Counted from the first letter of the stretch, positions 35,015 through 44,902 are shown. The stretch: 64,000 bases of DNA from Deltaproteobacteria bacterium (GCA_020632995.1 JACKEN010000011.1:62001-126000), one strand, 5' to 3'. The notes: generated by a model not told the origin, from the letters alone. Numbers and translations are program-made.

Positions 35015-36285
35015 GCCGCGGCGGTGGCGGTGCGGACGTCGAAGAGGGCCTCGGCCACGATGTCGGCCATGACCTCGGCGCCGCGGGCGCTGAGGTGATC
35101 GTAGTCTACGAACCAGGTGTAGGGGTCTTCGCCCGTCGCCTTCGCTCGCGCCATCAGCGGCGGGTAGGTGTCGAGGGCGGGCAGGCCGAGGCGCGCCGCC
35201 TCCCGCAGGATGGCCTGCTGGATCTCCAGATCCTGCCCTGCAAGCTCACCTGACACCTGGTACCGGAACGGGAACACCACCAGCTCGAGCGGCACCCCCG
35301 CCGCCTTGGCCATGTCGCGCATCGCGGCCAGGTAGTGGTGCATGTGGCGCAGGTGAGGGGCCAGGCGCTCCCGGTCCTTCAGGGCGCGGACGTCCTCGAC
35401 TACCCACGCCGCGCCCTGGGCTGCGTCCCTGGGCTTCATGCGCTTGGCGAAGAGCAGGTTGAGCTTCAGGAGGGCGGAGTGGGTCTGGACGCCCCAGAGC
35501 AGCCGGTTGAAGGGGGTGATGGGCATGATCCCGCTCTCGCTCGCCTCGGGGGCGAGGATGCGGGCGGGGCTGGTGTAGGGGAGATCGTTGAGGCAGATGC
35601 CGAGCAAGATACGTTGCGGCTTCAGCGCCAGCACCTCGGGCAGGGCGTAGGCGTAGTGGTGGAAGTTGTAGCCGGCCACCCCCGCGTTGATCACCTCGAG
35701 GTGGCCCTGGAGGCGCTGGCCGAGGCGGAAGGGGAGGGTCTGTTCGGCCTCGATGCCGTCGCCCCACACCACGCTGTCGCCCATGAACGCGACCCTTGGG
35801 GGCTCTTGGGGGCCGAGGTGTGCGGCGGCCTCGGGGGCGGTGAGGCCGTGCAGGGTGGTGCCCACCTGCAAGCGGGATTGCGCGGGGGTCGGGCGGTAGA
35901 AGACCACCGCGTCGGGCATGCCCACCCCGAAGGCCTCGCCCTTGAGCACGAACGTGAGCAGGCCCTCGGCCAGGATCACCGCCAGCACCAGCGCGAGGCT
36001 GGCGAAGGACAGGCCGACCAGCCCGGGGTGGCGGACCAGCCAGGGCCCGGTCCGGCGTCGCAGGGCCACGGTGGCGAGTACCGCCCCGAGGCCGATCGCC
36101 AGCAGGGCGGCGGCGCAGGCCTGAACCCGGAGCTCGGTGAGGGGCGACAGGCGCCCGTCGGGGGACAGCGCCGCGAGCACCCAGCGGTTGAACAGGAGGG
36201 CGGCCGGGAGCCCCAGGAAGGCGGGGGCGAGGGCGATCGGGAGGGCCGAGCCGGGCTTCAGGGCGGCCCCGGGGGCCTCGCTCAC
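35005..36285 (-). CDS. Membrane-anchored SGNH/GDSL hydrolase
   Basis: 426 residues from a GTG that overlaps the upstream stop (GTGA). About four membrane helices occupy residues 10-120. The SGNH domain follows: VAFMGDSVVWGDGI near 165 with the nucleophile Ser, VINAGVAGYNFHHYAYALP near 205 (Gly block), GICLNDLPY near 235 (Asn block) and FVDYDHLSARG near 405 (Asp-x-x-His). Such proteins often O-acetylate or deacetylate surface polysaccharides; the substrate cannot be told here. Confidence 0.83.
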   Translation of the reverse strand: MSEAPGAALKPGSALPIALAPAFLGLPAALLFNRWVLAALSPDGRLSPLTELRVQACAAALLAIGLGAVLATVALRRRTGPWLVRHPGLVGLSFASLALVLAVILAEGLLTFVLKGEAFGVGMPDAVVFYRPTPAQSRLQVGTTLHGLTAPEAAAHLGPQEPPRVAFMGDSVVWGDGIEAEQTLPFRLGQRLQGHLEVINAGVAGYNFHHYAYALPEVLALKPQRILLGICLNDLPYTSPARILAPEASESGIMPITPFNRLLWGVQTHSALLKLNLLFAKRMKPRDAAQGAAWVVEDVRALKDRERLAPHLRHMHHYLAAMRDMAKAAGVPLELVVFPFRYQVSGELAGQDLEIQQAILREAARLGLPALDTYPPLMARAKATGEDPYTWFVDYDHLSARGAEVMADIVAEALFDVRTATAAAQR

Positions 36286-37274
36286 GAGCCCCTCCCCGGC
36301 AGGCTGTCTTGCGGGAGGACCAGGCTCAGCTCCAAGGTGGCGTCGCCGTGGCGGTAGACGTGAAAGCCCAGGCTGCGTAGGAGCCCGAGGCCCACCTGGG
36401 CCTCGGTGGGGCAGGCCGCGGTGATCGTGGTGACGCCCGCGCGCCCGGCCCAGCGCAGGGCGGCCTCGGCCAGGGCGCGGCCGATGTGCTCGCCGCGGTG
36501 GTCCTCGGCGACCACCAGGTAGTCGAGGGCGAGGGCGCCCGGCTCGCGCTCCATGAGCGCCACCGTGCCCACCACCTCCATGCTCGCAGGGAGGCGCGCG
36601 ACCCAGATCGCGCCCCCGAGCTCGGCCGCGGCGGCGGGGTGCGCGAAGAGGTCCTCGTCCTCCTCGGTGACCTGGGCGTGGCGCTCTCGCCAGGCCCGGT
36701 TGAGGGCCTCGAAGGCCGCCGCCTCTCGCGGCTGGGCCGGGTCCAGCTCGCTGATCTTCACCCGGGCCATCGCCTGGGCCAGGGTGAGCCGGCGGGCCCG
36801 GGCGGCCAGATCTTCTCGGGCGAGGGCGTCCTCGACCAGGTCGAGCGCGGTGAGGAAGTCGGGCCCCGCTGCGGCCATGAGGTCGCGGGTGGCCGCCTCG
36901 ACCTGGGTCCACACCGGCAACAGCGAGGCCAGGGTCACGTGCCCCTCCTCGGAGAGGGTGAGGACCCGCCGGCGCTCGTCCTGATCGTCCTTCTCGGATG
37001 ACAAGACGCCTTGCGTCGTCATCGCCCGGACGGTCTGGCTCACCGCGGCGTGCGACCAGCCGAGGGCGGTGGCCACCTCGCCCACCGAGCGCGGCCCGTA
37101 CTGCGCGAGGTACGAGAAGACGGGGAACCAGCGCGGCTCGAACGCGACGCCGCTCGTCTTGTAGATCTCGTGCACGCCCGCCATGAGGCGATCGGAGAGG
37201 CGGCGCAGGCGGCTCCCCAGGGCCATGGGGCCGGCCTCGCGAAGGGCGTCCATCTCGCGCTCGGGTCCGGCCAT
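36282..37274 (-). CDS. MarR-family regulator fused to GNAT acetyltransferase
   Basis: 330 residues. Residues 20-150 are a MarR winged helix (FSYLAQYGPRSVGEVATALGWSHAAVSQTVRAM, here read as VGEVATALGWSHAAVSQTV with wing DQDERRRVLTLSEEG). Residues 170-325 are an N-acetyltransferase (VVAEDHRGEHIGRALAEAAL binds acetyl-CoA). This two-domain layout is a known regulator type. The downstream SGNH gene is coupled by a four-base overlap. Confidence 0.9.
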   Translation of the reverse strand: MAGPEREMDALREAGPMALGSRLRRLSDRLMAGVHEIYKTSGVAFEPRWFPVFSYLAQYGPRSVGEVATALGWSHAAVSQTVRAMTTQGVLSSEKDDQDERRRVLTLSEEGHVTLASLLPVWTQVEAATRDLMAAAGPDFLTALDLVEDALAREDLAARARRLTLAQAMARVKISELDPAQPREAAAFEALNRAWRERHAQVTEEDEDLFAHPAAAAELGGAIWVARLPASMEVVGTVALMEREPGALALDYLVVAEDHRGEHIGRALAEAALRWAGRAGVTTITAACPTEAQVGLGLLRSLGFHVYRHGDATLELSLVLPQDSLPGRGS

Positions 37275-37325
37275 GTTGGGGTCATGGCCCAGCCCGGGAG
37301 GGGGGTCAAGGGGCGGCCCGGAGCG

Positions 37326-38201
37326 CTAGGAGATCACGCGCAGGCGGCCGCGCGAGGTGGCCACCGGCTCCGCCGCGGCGTGGGTCTCGCGGGGCGTGGT
37401 CTCGGGCGCGGGGCGGATGTGCTCCGGGCGCGCATCCCAGGCCTCCAGCACCTCCTGGTCGAGCAGGTGGGTGGGGCGCACGTTGGCGAGCGCGTTCATC
37501 ATCACGCTCTTCACGTGGGGGTGCTCGGCTTCCAAGGTCTCCAACAGCGCGGTCATCTTGTCGCGCTTGAGGCCGGTCTGGGAGCCGCACAGGTTGCAGG
37601 GCAGGATGGGGAAGCCTTCGAGCGCCGCGAAGCGGGCGATCTGCGCCTCGTCGCACTCGATGAGGGGGCGGATGACCCGGAAGCGCCCGTCGTCGGTGGT
37701 GTAGGCCGCGGGCATGGCCTGGAGCTTGCCCGCGTAGAACAGGTTCATCAGGAACGTCTCGAGGGTGTCGTTCCGGTGGTGCCCGAGGGCGATCTTGTTG
37801 GCCCCGATGCGCTCCGCCGCGGTGTACAGGATGCCCCGTCGCAGGCGCGAGCACAGCGAGCAGTAGGTGGAGGAGTCGTCGAGGTGCTCGGTCACCACCG
37901 AGTACGTGTCCTCGCTCAGGATCTCGAACTCGGCCCCGCTCTGCTCCAACCAGCGGCGGAGCGGCGCCCCATCGTAGCCGGGCTGCTGCTGGTCCAGGTG
38001 GACCGCCACCAGCTCCACCTCGAAGGGCAGGCGCGGCTGCAGCAGGCGCAGCATGTGGAGCATGGTGTAGCTGTCCTTGCCCCCGCTGAGGGCCACCATG
38101 ACCCGATCGCCCGGCTCCAGCAGCTGGTACGTCTTGCAGGCCTGCTGGACCTTGCGCTGCAGCTGACGCTCCAGCTGCCCGTGCTCCTGACGCTCGCTCA
38201 T
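37326..38201 (-). CDS. ttcA: tRNA 2-thiocytidine synthetase
   Basis: ATP-dependent enzyme that thiolates C32 in some tRNAs using a [4Fe-4S] cluster. 291 residues. PP-loop VALSGGKDSYTMLHML (about 38-53); CSLCSRLRRG (about 115-124) and LPCNLCGSQ (about 205-213) supply the cluster cysteines. The last 35 residues are a divergent Pro/Ala-rich tail. The ATG at 38201 fits the family's usual start. Confidence 0.93.
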   Translation of the reverse strand: MSERQEHGQLERQLQRKVQQACKTYQLLEPGDRVMVALSGGKDSYTMLHMLRLLQPRLPFEVELVAVHLDQQQPGYDGAPLRRWLEQSGAEFEILSEDTYSVVTEHLDDSSTYCSLCSRLRRGILYTAAERIGANKIALGHHRNDTLETFLMNLFYAGKLQAMPAAYTTDDGRFRVIRPLIECDEAQIARFAALEGFPILPCNLCGSQTGLKRDKMTALLETLEAEHPHVKSVMMNALANVRPTHLLDQEVLEAWDARPEHIRPAPETTPRETHAAAEPVATSRGRLRVIS

Positions 38202-38236
38202 GATCCGGGGCACGCTACTCGAACGCCCCGGGGTCG

Positions 38237-39421
38237 TCATCCGTCTTTGGGGCCCGGGCCGGGCAAAGCGAGGGAGATCAGGCGATCCACCCCCTCCTGG
38301 AACACCTCGGGGGCGGGGAGGAGGCTCAGGACCACCGCAGGGCGGTCCTCGAGGTCGAACAGGTACCCCGGCTGGACCACCACCTGGGCCCGGGTCACCA
38401 GCTCCAGGGCGAAGGCCTCGTCGTCCCACCCGTCGGGGAGGTCGAGGACCGCGTACCAACCCCCGTCCCGGGCCCGCACCGTCAGCCCGGCTCGCCGGGC
38501 CACGTCCCGCAGGTGGTCTCCGTTCTCCCACAGGCGGCCGCGCAGGAAGTCCTGCGTCTCCTCCGCCTGCTCGAGGAGCCTCGGCAAGGCCTCCTGCACC
38601 GGAGTGCCCACGCTGAGGAAGGTGTCGGCCATGTGCTCGAGTCGGTCCATCGCCTCCGCGGCCTGCTCGGGGGGCCCGTTGACCACCACCCAGCTCAGCT
38701 TGAGGTGGGGGAGGGCGGCCACCTTGGAGAGCCCGCTCAAGGTGAAGGTCAGGGTCTCGGCCTCTCGCGCGAAGCTGGTCGCCGCGAAGCGCTCGGGGGC
38801 GTCGAGGTAGTCCAGGAACACCTCGTCCGAGATCACCGCGGCGCCTCGTGTCAACGCGGCCTGCACGAGCCGGCGCCGGTCCACCGGTCCCAGGCAGCTG
38901 CCGGTGGGGTTGTTGGGGCCCACCGTGAGCAGGGCCCGGGTGCGGGGCGAGAGGGCGGCGGCGAGGGCGGTGGGGTCGAGGCGCCAGCGCCCGTCGTAGA
39001 GCATCGCGTGGGGCGAGAGCTTCACCTCCGCCGCCTCGGCCAGGGCGCCGAAGAGCGGGTAGCTGGGGGTGGCGGCCACCACCTCCTCGCCGGGGTCGGC
39101 GAGGAGCCGGAAGAGGTACGCGTAGGCCTCGCTCGTGGTCGCGGTGAGCATCACCCGGGCCGGATCCACCGCGACCCCGCGGCGGCTGTAGTAGTCGGCC
39201 ACCGCCTCCCGCGCGAGGTCGGCCCCGAGCGGCGCGGGCACGTAGTCGGCCTCCGCGCCCTTGGCGAGCGCGGCCGCCACCGCGGCCCGGTCCATGGGGA
39301 GCTGCACCCGGGTGGGGTTGGACTCGGTGAGGTCCCACAGGTCGAAGCGCGCGCGCGCTTCGGCGATCGCCCGGGTCAGGGGGTTGGGCTCACGCGGGCC
39401 GCTGGTGCGGCGAGAGAACAT
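38237..39421 (-). CDS. Class I/II aminotransferase
   Basis: PLP-dependent transaminase, 394 residues. VGPNNPTGSCL (about 172-182), ISDEVFLDY (about 204) and SGLSKVAALPHLKLSW (about 236-251, with the PLP-binding Lys in SGLSK) are the standard motifs. Resembles alanine/aspartate-type aminotransferases of subgroup I-gamma; exact substrate unclear. ATG 39421 is used; an upstream in-frame ATG at 39571 would add a Cys/Ala-rich lead of no family likeness. Confidence 0.9.
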   Translation of the reverse strand: MFSRRTSGPREPNPLTRAIAEARARFDLWDLTESNPTRVQLPMDRAAVAAALAKGAEADYVPAPLGADLAREAVADYYSRRGVAVDPARVMLTATTSEAYAYLFRLLADPGEEVVAATPSYPLFGALAEAAEVKLSPHAMLYDGRWRLDPTALAAALSPRTRALLTVGPNNPTGSCLGPVDRRRLVQAALTRGAAVISDEVFLDYLDAPERFAATSFAREAETLTFTLSGLSKVAALPHLKLSWVVVNGPPEQAAEAMDRLEHMADTFLSVGTPVQEALPRLLEQAEETQDFLRGRLWENGDHLRDVARRAGLTVRARDGGWYAVLDLPDGWDDEAFALELVTRAQVVVQPGYLFDLEDRPAVVLSLLPAPEVFQEGVDRLISLALPGPGPKDG

Positions 39422-39641
39422 GCCGTCGTGTACCACGGGCGCAGCGGCAGAGCCGACCAATACGACGGGGGCGCGCGCGGGGTTCGCGGCCTCGGGTGCC
39501 GCGCTCGGTGCGCACGGGTCGGCACCCCACCGTGACACCTCACCCTGGCGCGCGGCGATCTCGTGACCCACCGCGCGCGCTGACCGCGACGGTGGGTTCG
39601 GCGCGCGGGTTTGTCTTCAGTGTGCACCGGGGTCGGGATGG

Positions 39642-39657
39642 TGGCCCATCGAGTGCA
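39642..39657 (+). promoter_or_regulatory. Possible sigma-54 promoter of the papain fusion gene
   Basis: TGGCCCATCGAGTGCA has GG and GC at sigma-54 spacing and keeps TGGC and TGCA, but the central bases differ from consensus. A start near 39668 would place the GGGGAGG ribosome-binding site (39670-39676) just inside the transcript and the ATG at 39686, a sensible leader. The rest of 39422-39641 holds nothing recognisable. Confidence 0.35.
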
Positions 39658-39685
39658 AAGCAGATCCGCGGGGAGGGGGGCGCGC

Positions 39686-42600
39686 ATGAGCCACGCGTGT
39701 CGTTTCGTCGCTGTCTGCACCGCCTGGATCGGCCTCGGCGGGGGGCCGGTGGACGCTTTGGCCTCTCCCGGGAACCTGCAACTCGGCTTCATCGAGAACC
39801 AGGGGCAGGTCGACCCGGAGGTGGCGCTCTACACCCGCGCGTTGGGGGGCGCGCTCGCGGTGACCCGGCAGGGCGCCTTGCGGCTGGCCACACCGGACGG
39901 CGCTGGGCTGGAGGCGGTGTTCGGCTCTGGCGCAGGCGGGGTCGCGGGGCTGCGCCCCCGCCCCACCTCGGTCGGCTACCTGCTGGGCGCGGACCCCGCG
40001 CGCTGGCGGGCCGACGTCCCGACCTACGCGCAGGTGGCGCTGGGCGAGCGCTACGATGGAGTGCGGGTGAGCCTCGAGGTGAGCCCGGCCGGGCAGGTGG
40101 AGCAGCTCTTCGAGCTCGCGCCGGGCGCGGATCCGGCGCACATCGAGGTGGCGCTCGCCGGGGCCCGCGCCCTCGCGGTCGACCGCGAGGGCGGCCTGGT
40201 GATCACGCTCCCGTCCGGGGCGGTGCGCCTGTCGCCACCGGCGGCGTACCAGGCCCTGGGCGATCACACCCGCGCGGTCGAGGTCGCCTACCGGGTGGGG
40301 GCCGACGCCTACGGGTTCGAGGTGGGGCCCTACGACCCGACGCGGCCGCTCGTCATCGACCCGGTGCTGGCCACCTACCTCGGCGGGAGCGGGGACGAGA
40401 ACGTGTGGGGCCTCGAGGCCCACTACGTGGGGAGCGAGGGGGCGCTCTACCTCTACGTGGTCGGTGAGACCACGTCCGACGCCGCGACCTTCCCGCCCGC
40501 CGCCGATGCAGCCCAGCCTGCACCCGGCGGGGGCCGGGACGCGTTCGTGGCCCGCTTCGATCACGACATGACCCTGCGCAGGCTGACCTTCCTCGGCGGG
40601 GCGGGGGACGACATCGCCTACGACGTCGCGGTGCACGGCGGCACCGGCGCGGTGTACGTGGCGGGCGAGACCGCGTCCGACGACTTCCCGGCCGCGGCGG
40701 GGCGCGGGGGTGGGCGCGACGCCTTCGTGGCGCGGCTGAGCCCCGACCTGTCGACCCTCGAGCAGGCCCGCTACTTCGGCGGCGCGGGGGTGGACTCCGG
40801 CACCGCGCTGGCGGTCGACCACCGCACGATCGGGGCCGAGCCAGACGCTGTCTTCCTCGTGGGCACCACCCGCTCCACCAACCTCCCGCAGGTCGCGGGC
40901 GCGGCCCAGACCACCGGCGGGGGCAGCCTCTCCGACGGCTTCGTGGCCCGCTTCTCGGAGGAGCTGTCGCTCGAGCGCGCCTCGTACCTGGGCGGTCGGA
41001 GCGAGGACTCCGCGGCCGGGGTGGCGGTGTACCCCCAGAGCCACGACGTGGTGGTGGTGGGCCGCACCAGCTACGATCCGCAGGGCGGGGTCACGGTGGG
41101 CGCCTTCCCCTGGACCACCGGCGGGGCCCGGGCCTTCGCGGGCCAGGCCGACGGCTACGCGGTGCGCCTCAGCGGCGACCTGAGCATCGCGCGCCAGGCC
41201 ACGTACCTCGGGAGCAGCACCCTCGACTTCGCAACCGCGGTTGCGATCCACCCCTCGTACTTCTACGTCTACGTGGTCGGGAGCTCGGGAGGGGCGTGGA
41301 CCGATCCGCCGCCGGGGGCCTACCAGGCCTTCCGCGGGAACCAGGACGCCTTCGTCGCCCGCTTCGGCGGCGACCTCACCGAGCTCGAGTACCTCAGCCT
41401 CCTGGGCGGGGCGGGGTTCGAGCGGGCCACCGACGTGATCGCGCCGTCGCCGACCCTGAGCGAGATCTTCGTCCTCGGCATCACCCAGTCCCTCGACTTC
41501 CCCGACACCGCGGGGGGCGCGCAGGAGGTGAGCGCCGGGGGCGCCGATGGCTTCGTGGCCGCCCTGACCGCGGACCTCACCCAGGTCCGGCGCGCGACCT
41601 ACCTCGGCGGCGCGAGCACCGACGAGCCGTGGGGCCACGGCCTGGCGTGGGGCAACGATCCCGTGCACGGCAACGTGTACGTCTTCGCGGCGGGCAACAG
41701 CAGCTCCGACGACCTGCTCGGGGTGGGCGCGGGGGTGGCCCAGCCGGCCCGCGGCGGCGGCAACGATGGGTTCGTGCTCCGGGTCGACGCGAACCTGCAG
41801 GGCGGCTCGAGCGACGATGGCGACGGCGACGGGGTCGTGGACGCGTTGGACAACTGCCCCGCGGTCGCGAACCCGGATCAGGCCAACGCGGACCGCGATC
41901 GTCGAGGCGACGCCTGCGACGACGACGACGACGGCGACGGCGTGTTGGACGGCGACGACAACTGCCCCACCGTGTTCAACGACGGGCAGGGCGACGGCGA
42001 CGGCGACGGCATCGGCAACAACTGCGACAACTGCCCGCAGGACGCGAACCCGAACCAGGAGGATGCGGACGGCGATGGGGTCGGGGACGACTGCATCGCC
42101 GCCCCGGGGCCGCGGATCCTGGTCTCGCAGGAGCCGGCGGTGGTGAAGGTGGGCGACAAGGTCACGTACGTGGTGGACACCGAGGTGCCCGCCGACACCG
42201 CGGTGATCCACATCGCGGTGGACGGCACGGTGGTGCGCACCTGCTTCAAGACCCCGTGCAGCTACACCACCGGCCGGGTGGGCGGGCAGCCGGACTTCGG
42301 GGTGGTGGTGGTCGACGTGGCGGAGCGGTACCGCACCGCGGGCCGCGCCCCCGACACCACGGTGGCCGACGTGATCGGGACGATCGGCGGCGACCCGGAC
42401 GGGGACCACATCGGGAGCATCCTCGACAACTGCGACACCGTGGCGAACCCGGACCAGGCCGACTCGGACGGCGACGGGGTCGGGGACGCGTGCGACGCGT
42501 GCTGCCCCGGCTGCACCGAGGGCCTCATGCCGCCGCGCTACTGCTGTCAGGAGGTCTACTCGTCCAGCCAGGACCAGTGCGTCTCGCTCACCGCCGAGAA

Positions 42601-44218
42601 CGGCGCGTACTACTGGACGTGGACCTACGACCTGGTGGGCGCCGACGGCTGCGGGTGCCGGGACAGCGACGGCGATGATCCCTTCAACCGCGGCACGGTG
42701 TTCGTGGAGGGGGTGGAGCCCCAGACCATCCTCGCCACGCCGCAGTGGGGCGACGGCTCGGCCGCGATCGACCCGGCCCGGAGCGTGTGCAGCGAGACCG
42801 AGGACTACTGCGTCGCCTCGGACACCGTGCGCGAGTACACCTGCGGCCCCGGCGGCATCCAGCACCGCGATCGGCCGTGTCCTGTGGAGGCGCCAGTCTG
42901 CGAGAACGGGCGCTGCACCTGCCCCGACACCGACGGCGGGGTGAACTACTTCCGGGTCGGCACGCTGCTCGGGGAGAGCGACGAGTGCTACCTGGCCTCG
43001 GACGGTGAGCTCCGCCTGTGGGAGCTGTACTGCTGGCGGGACCAGTACGATCGGCTCAGCGCGCAGGGCATGAGCGTGCTCTGCCCGTACGGCTGCCATG
43101 CTGGCGCATGCCGCTGCCAGGACTCCGACGGCGGGCGCAACCCGGACGTGGGCGGGTTCATCGGCGAGCACGTCGACGAGTGCGTCGGCATCTACACCCT
43201 CCGCGAGGTCATCGCCCGCCCCGATCCCAACGGCGTGGACTGCAACGTCGAAACCGAGATCATCCGCTGTGATGGGCTCTGCATCGACGGCGCCTGTCAG
43301 CCGCCCTCGTGCACCGATCGCCGTCAGAACCAGGACGAGGAGGGCGTGGACTGTGGCGGCTCCTGCCCGATGCCCTGCGACCTCTGCACCGTCACGCAGG
43401 CCAACCTGCCGGTGCGCTTCTCGTGGCGGGACTGGAAGGGCGCCTCGTGGGTGACGCCGATCCGTGACCAGGAGTCCTGTGGCTCCTGCTGGGCGTTCGC
43501 GGCCATCGCGGCGGTCGAGTCCATGACCCTGATCGAGAACACCGACGGCTGGCGGGGCGAGGTCGCCAACCTGCCCGATCTGTCGGAGCAGAACCTGGTG
43601 AGCGACTGCGGCGTCACCTGGGGTGACTGCACCGGTGGCTCCAAGAACAATGCCCTCGACGAGCTCCGGGGCACCGGCGTGGTGGACGAGGTGTGCTTCC
43701 CATACAACTCAGGCGGCTGCCTCAACGACGACGTCCAGTGCGTTGCCTCCTGCGGCTCCGCCTCGGTGTGCTCGAGCCCGGTGGACTGCCCCAACGCGTG
43801 CACGGCAGCGGGGGAGACGGGCTGGGACGAGCGCAAGTGGACCATCGACGAGGACCACTACTTCACCGGCATCAACACGGTGTCGGCGGTGAAGCAGCTC
43901 CTGCTCTGTCACGGTCCGCTCGCCACGTGCTCGTCGGACTGGGGTCACTGCGTGACCATCGTGGGGTGGGACGACGACTCGCACATCTGCCGGGGCTACG
44001 CTGACCACGTCGGCGACGACGGCTGCTGGATCATCAAGAACAGCCACGGAGTGTTCACCGGGGTCAGCGGCAACAGCGATCGCTACGACGACGACTACAT
44101 CGTGGTGAGCGGCTACATCTGGCTGCCCTTCCAGGGTCACGACTACAGCGACGAGATCCGCTGGAACGTGCACTGGGTGGCGGGCGTCAACCCGGCCAGC
44201 AACTGGACCTGGCCGTAG
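39686..44218 (+). CDS. Giant secreted SBBP-repeat, thrombospondin-3, papain fusion protein
   Basis: 1510 residues. Signal peptide (about 1-27). Residues 30-220 resemble the N-terminal domain found before SBBP repeats; about 230-700 hold seven SBBP beta-propeller-like repeats (YLGG-x-G-D then D-A-F-V-A-R-F). Calcium-binding thrombospondin type 3 repeats follow at about 709-800 and 902-938 (DGDGDGVVDALDNCP). Cys-rich CxCxDxDGG modules occupy 940-1230. Residues 1239-1510 are a papain-like C1 peptidase with Gln1262, Cys1268 (ESCGSCWAF), His1421 (GHCVTIVGW) and Asn1452 (IIKNSHG), all intact. No MYXO-CTERM of its own. ATG 39686 follows GGGGAGG. An extracellular protease is inferred. Confidence 0.88.
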   Translation: MSHACRFVAVCTAWIGLGGGPVDALASPGNLQLGFIENQGQVDPEVALYTRALGGALAVTRQGALRLATPDGAGLEAVFGSGAGGVAGLRPRPTSVGYLLGADPARWRADVPTYAQVALGERYDGVRVSLEVSPAGQVEQLFELAPGADPAHIEVALAGARALAVDREGGLVITLPSGAVRLSPPAAYQALGDHTRAVEVAYRVGADAYGFEVGPYDPTRPLVIDPVLATYLGGSGDENVWGLEAHYVGSEGALYLYVVGETTSDAATFPPAADAAQPAPGGGRDAFVARFDHDMTLRRLTFLGGAGDDIAYDVAVHGGTGAVYVAGETASDDFPAAAGRGGGRDAFVARLSPDLSTLEQARYFGGAGVDSGTALAVDHRTIGAEPDAVFLVGTTRSTNLPQVAGAAQTTGGGSLSDGFVARFSEELSLERASYLGGRSEDSAAGVAVYPQSHDVVVVGRTSYDPQGGVTVGAFPWTTGGARAFAGQADGYAVRLSGDLSIARQATYLGSSTLDFATAVAIHPSYFYVYVVGSSGGAWTDPPPGAYQAFRGNQDAFVARFGGDLTELEYLSLLGGAGFERATDVIAPSPTLSEIFVLGITQSLDFPDTAGGAQEVSAGGADGFVAALTADLTQVRRATYLGGASTDEPWGHGLAWGNDPVHGNVYVFAAGNSSSDDLLGVGAGVAQPARGGGNDGFVLRVDANLQGGSSDDGDGDGVVDALDNCPAVANPDQANADRDRRGDACDDDDDGDGVLDGDDNCPTVFNDGQGDGDGDGIGNNCDNCPQDANPNQEDADGDGVGDDCIAAPGPRILVSQEPAVVKVGDKVTYVVDTEVPADTAVIHIAVDGTVVRTCFKTPCSYTTGRVGGQPDFGVVVVDVAERYRTAGRAPDTTVADVIGTIGGDPDGDHIGSILDNCDTVANPDQADSDGDGVGDACDACCPGCTEGLMPPRYCCQEVYSSSQDQCVSLTAENGAYYWTWTYDLVGADGCGCRDSDGDDPFNRGTVFVEGVEPQTILATPQWGDGSAAIDPARSVCSETEDYCVASDTVREYTCGPGGIQHRDRPCPVEAPVCENGRCTCPDTDGGVNYFRVGTLLGESDECYLASDGELRLWELYCWRDQYDRLSAQGMSVLCPYGCHAGACRCQDSDGGRNPDVGGFIGEHVDECVGIYTLREVIARPDPNGVDCNVETEIIRCDGLCIDGACQPPSCTDRRQNQDEEGVDCGGSCPMPCDLCTVTQANLPVRFSWRDWKGASWVTPIRDQESCGSCWAFAAIAAVESMTLIENTDGWRGEVANLPDLSEQNLVSDCGVTWGDCTGGSKNNALDELRGTGVVDEVCFPYNSGGCLNDDVQCVASCGSASVCSSPVDCPNACTAAGETGWDERKWTIDEDHYFTGINTVSAVKQLLLCHGPLATCSSDWGHCVTIVGWDDDSHICRGYADHVGDDGCWIIKNSHGVFTGVSGNSDRYDDDYIVVSGYIWLPFQGHDYSDEIRWNVHWVAGVNPASNWTWP

Positions 44219-44239
44219 GCCGGCGGGGAGGAGGGCGTG

Positions 44240-44902
44240 ATGCGAGGATCGAGCTTTGTTGCTGCGTTGCTCGGGAGCGGGGTGCTGCTCGCGGCCGCGC
44301 CGGCCCTGGGGATGCGCAACCCGGCCCGGGTGTACTGCACGGCGCTGGGCTACGACTACATCCGGGGCCGCACCCCGGAGGGGGTGATCGGCGTCTGCAA
44401 GCTACCTGGCGATCGCTACGTCGACGCGTGGCGCTTCTACCTGGGCGAGGTGGCGCTGGACTTCAGCTACTGCGCCCAGCAGGGCCTCGAGCCGCGCCGG
44501 GTCGACGACCCGACGATCTGCCGCGGCTGCACCGCGTGCGTGATGCCCGACGGCGCGGTGCTCCCGGTGGCCGCCGCGATGGGGCTGCGGGTGGCCGAGT
44601 CGGTGTGCGGCGATGGGCGCTGCGGCACGATGGAGAGCTTCGGCAACTGCCCCCAGGACTGCACGAGCGGCCTGTACGACGACTTCTGCGACGGCCAGGC
44701 GGACGGGATCTGCGACCGCGACTGCGCGGCCGACGCGGATCCCGACTGCGCCGCCGCGCCCACCGACGGCGGGGTGGGGCCGGGGCCGACGCCACAGCCC
44801 CCCGAGGGCTCCGGGTGCGGGTGCGGCGCGGCCAGCCCCGGCGCGGTCTGGGGCTGGGCGCTCCTCTTCGGGCTCGCCCTGGTCAGCCGGCGCCGAGGCT
44901 AG
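44240..44902 (+). CDS. DUF333-like secreted protein with MYXO-CTERM tail
   Basis: 220 residues. Signal peptide to about 25 (ALG). NPARVYCTALGYDYIRG (about 27-43) resembles DUF333. Cys-rich middle with CGDGRCGTMESFGNCPQDC near 120, then a TDGG/Pro linker and a MYXO-CTERM-like end: GCGCG, a hydrophobic helix (WGWALLFGLALVS) and RRRG. This tail is a sorting signal known from Myxococcota. It starts 21 bases after the papain gene with GGAGGAGGG upstream, so both are probably one transcript. Confidence 0.85.
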   Translation: MRGSSFVAALLGSGVLLAAAPALGMRNPARVYCTALGYDYIRGRTPEGVIGVCKLPGDRYVDAWRFYLGEVALDFSYCAQQGLEPRRVDDPTICRGCTACVMPDGAVLPVAAAMGLRVAESVCGDGRCGTMESFGNCPQDCTSGLYDDFCDGQADGICDRDCAADADPDCAAAPTDGGVGPGPTPQPPEGSGCGCGAASPGAVWGWALLFGLALVSRRRG

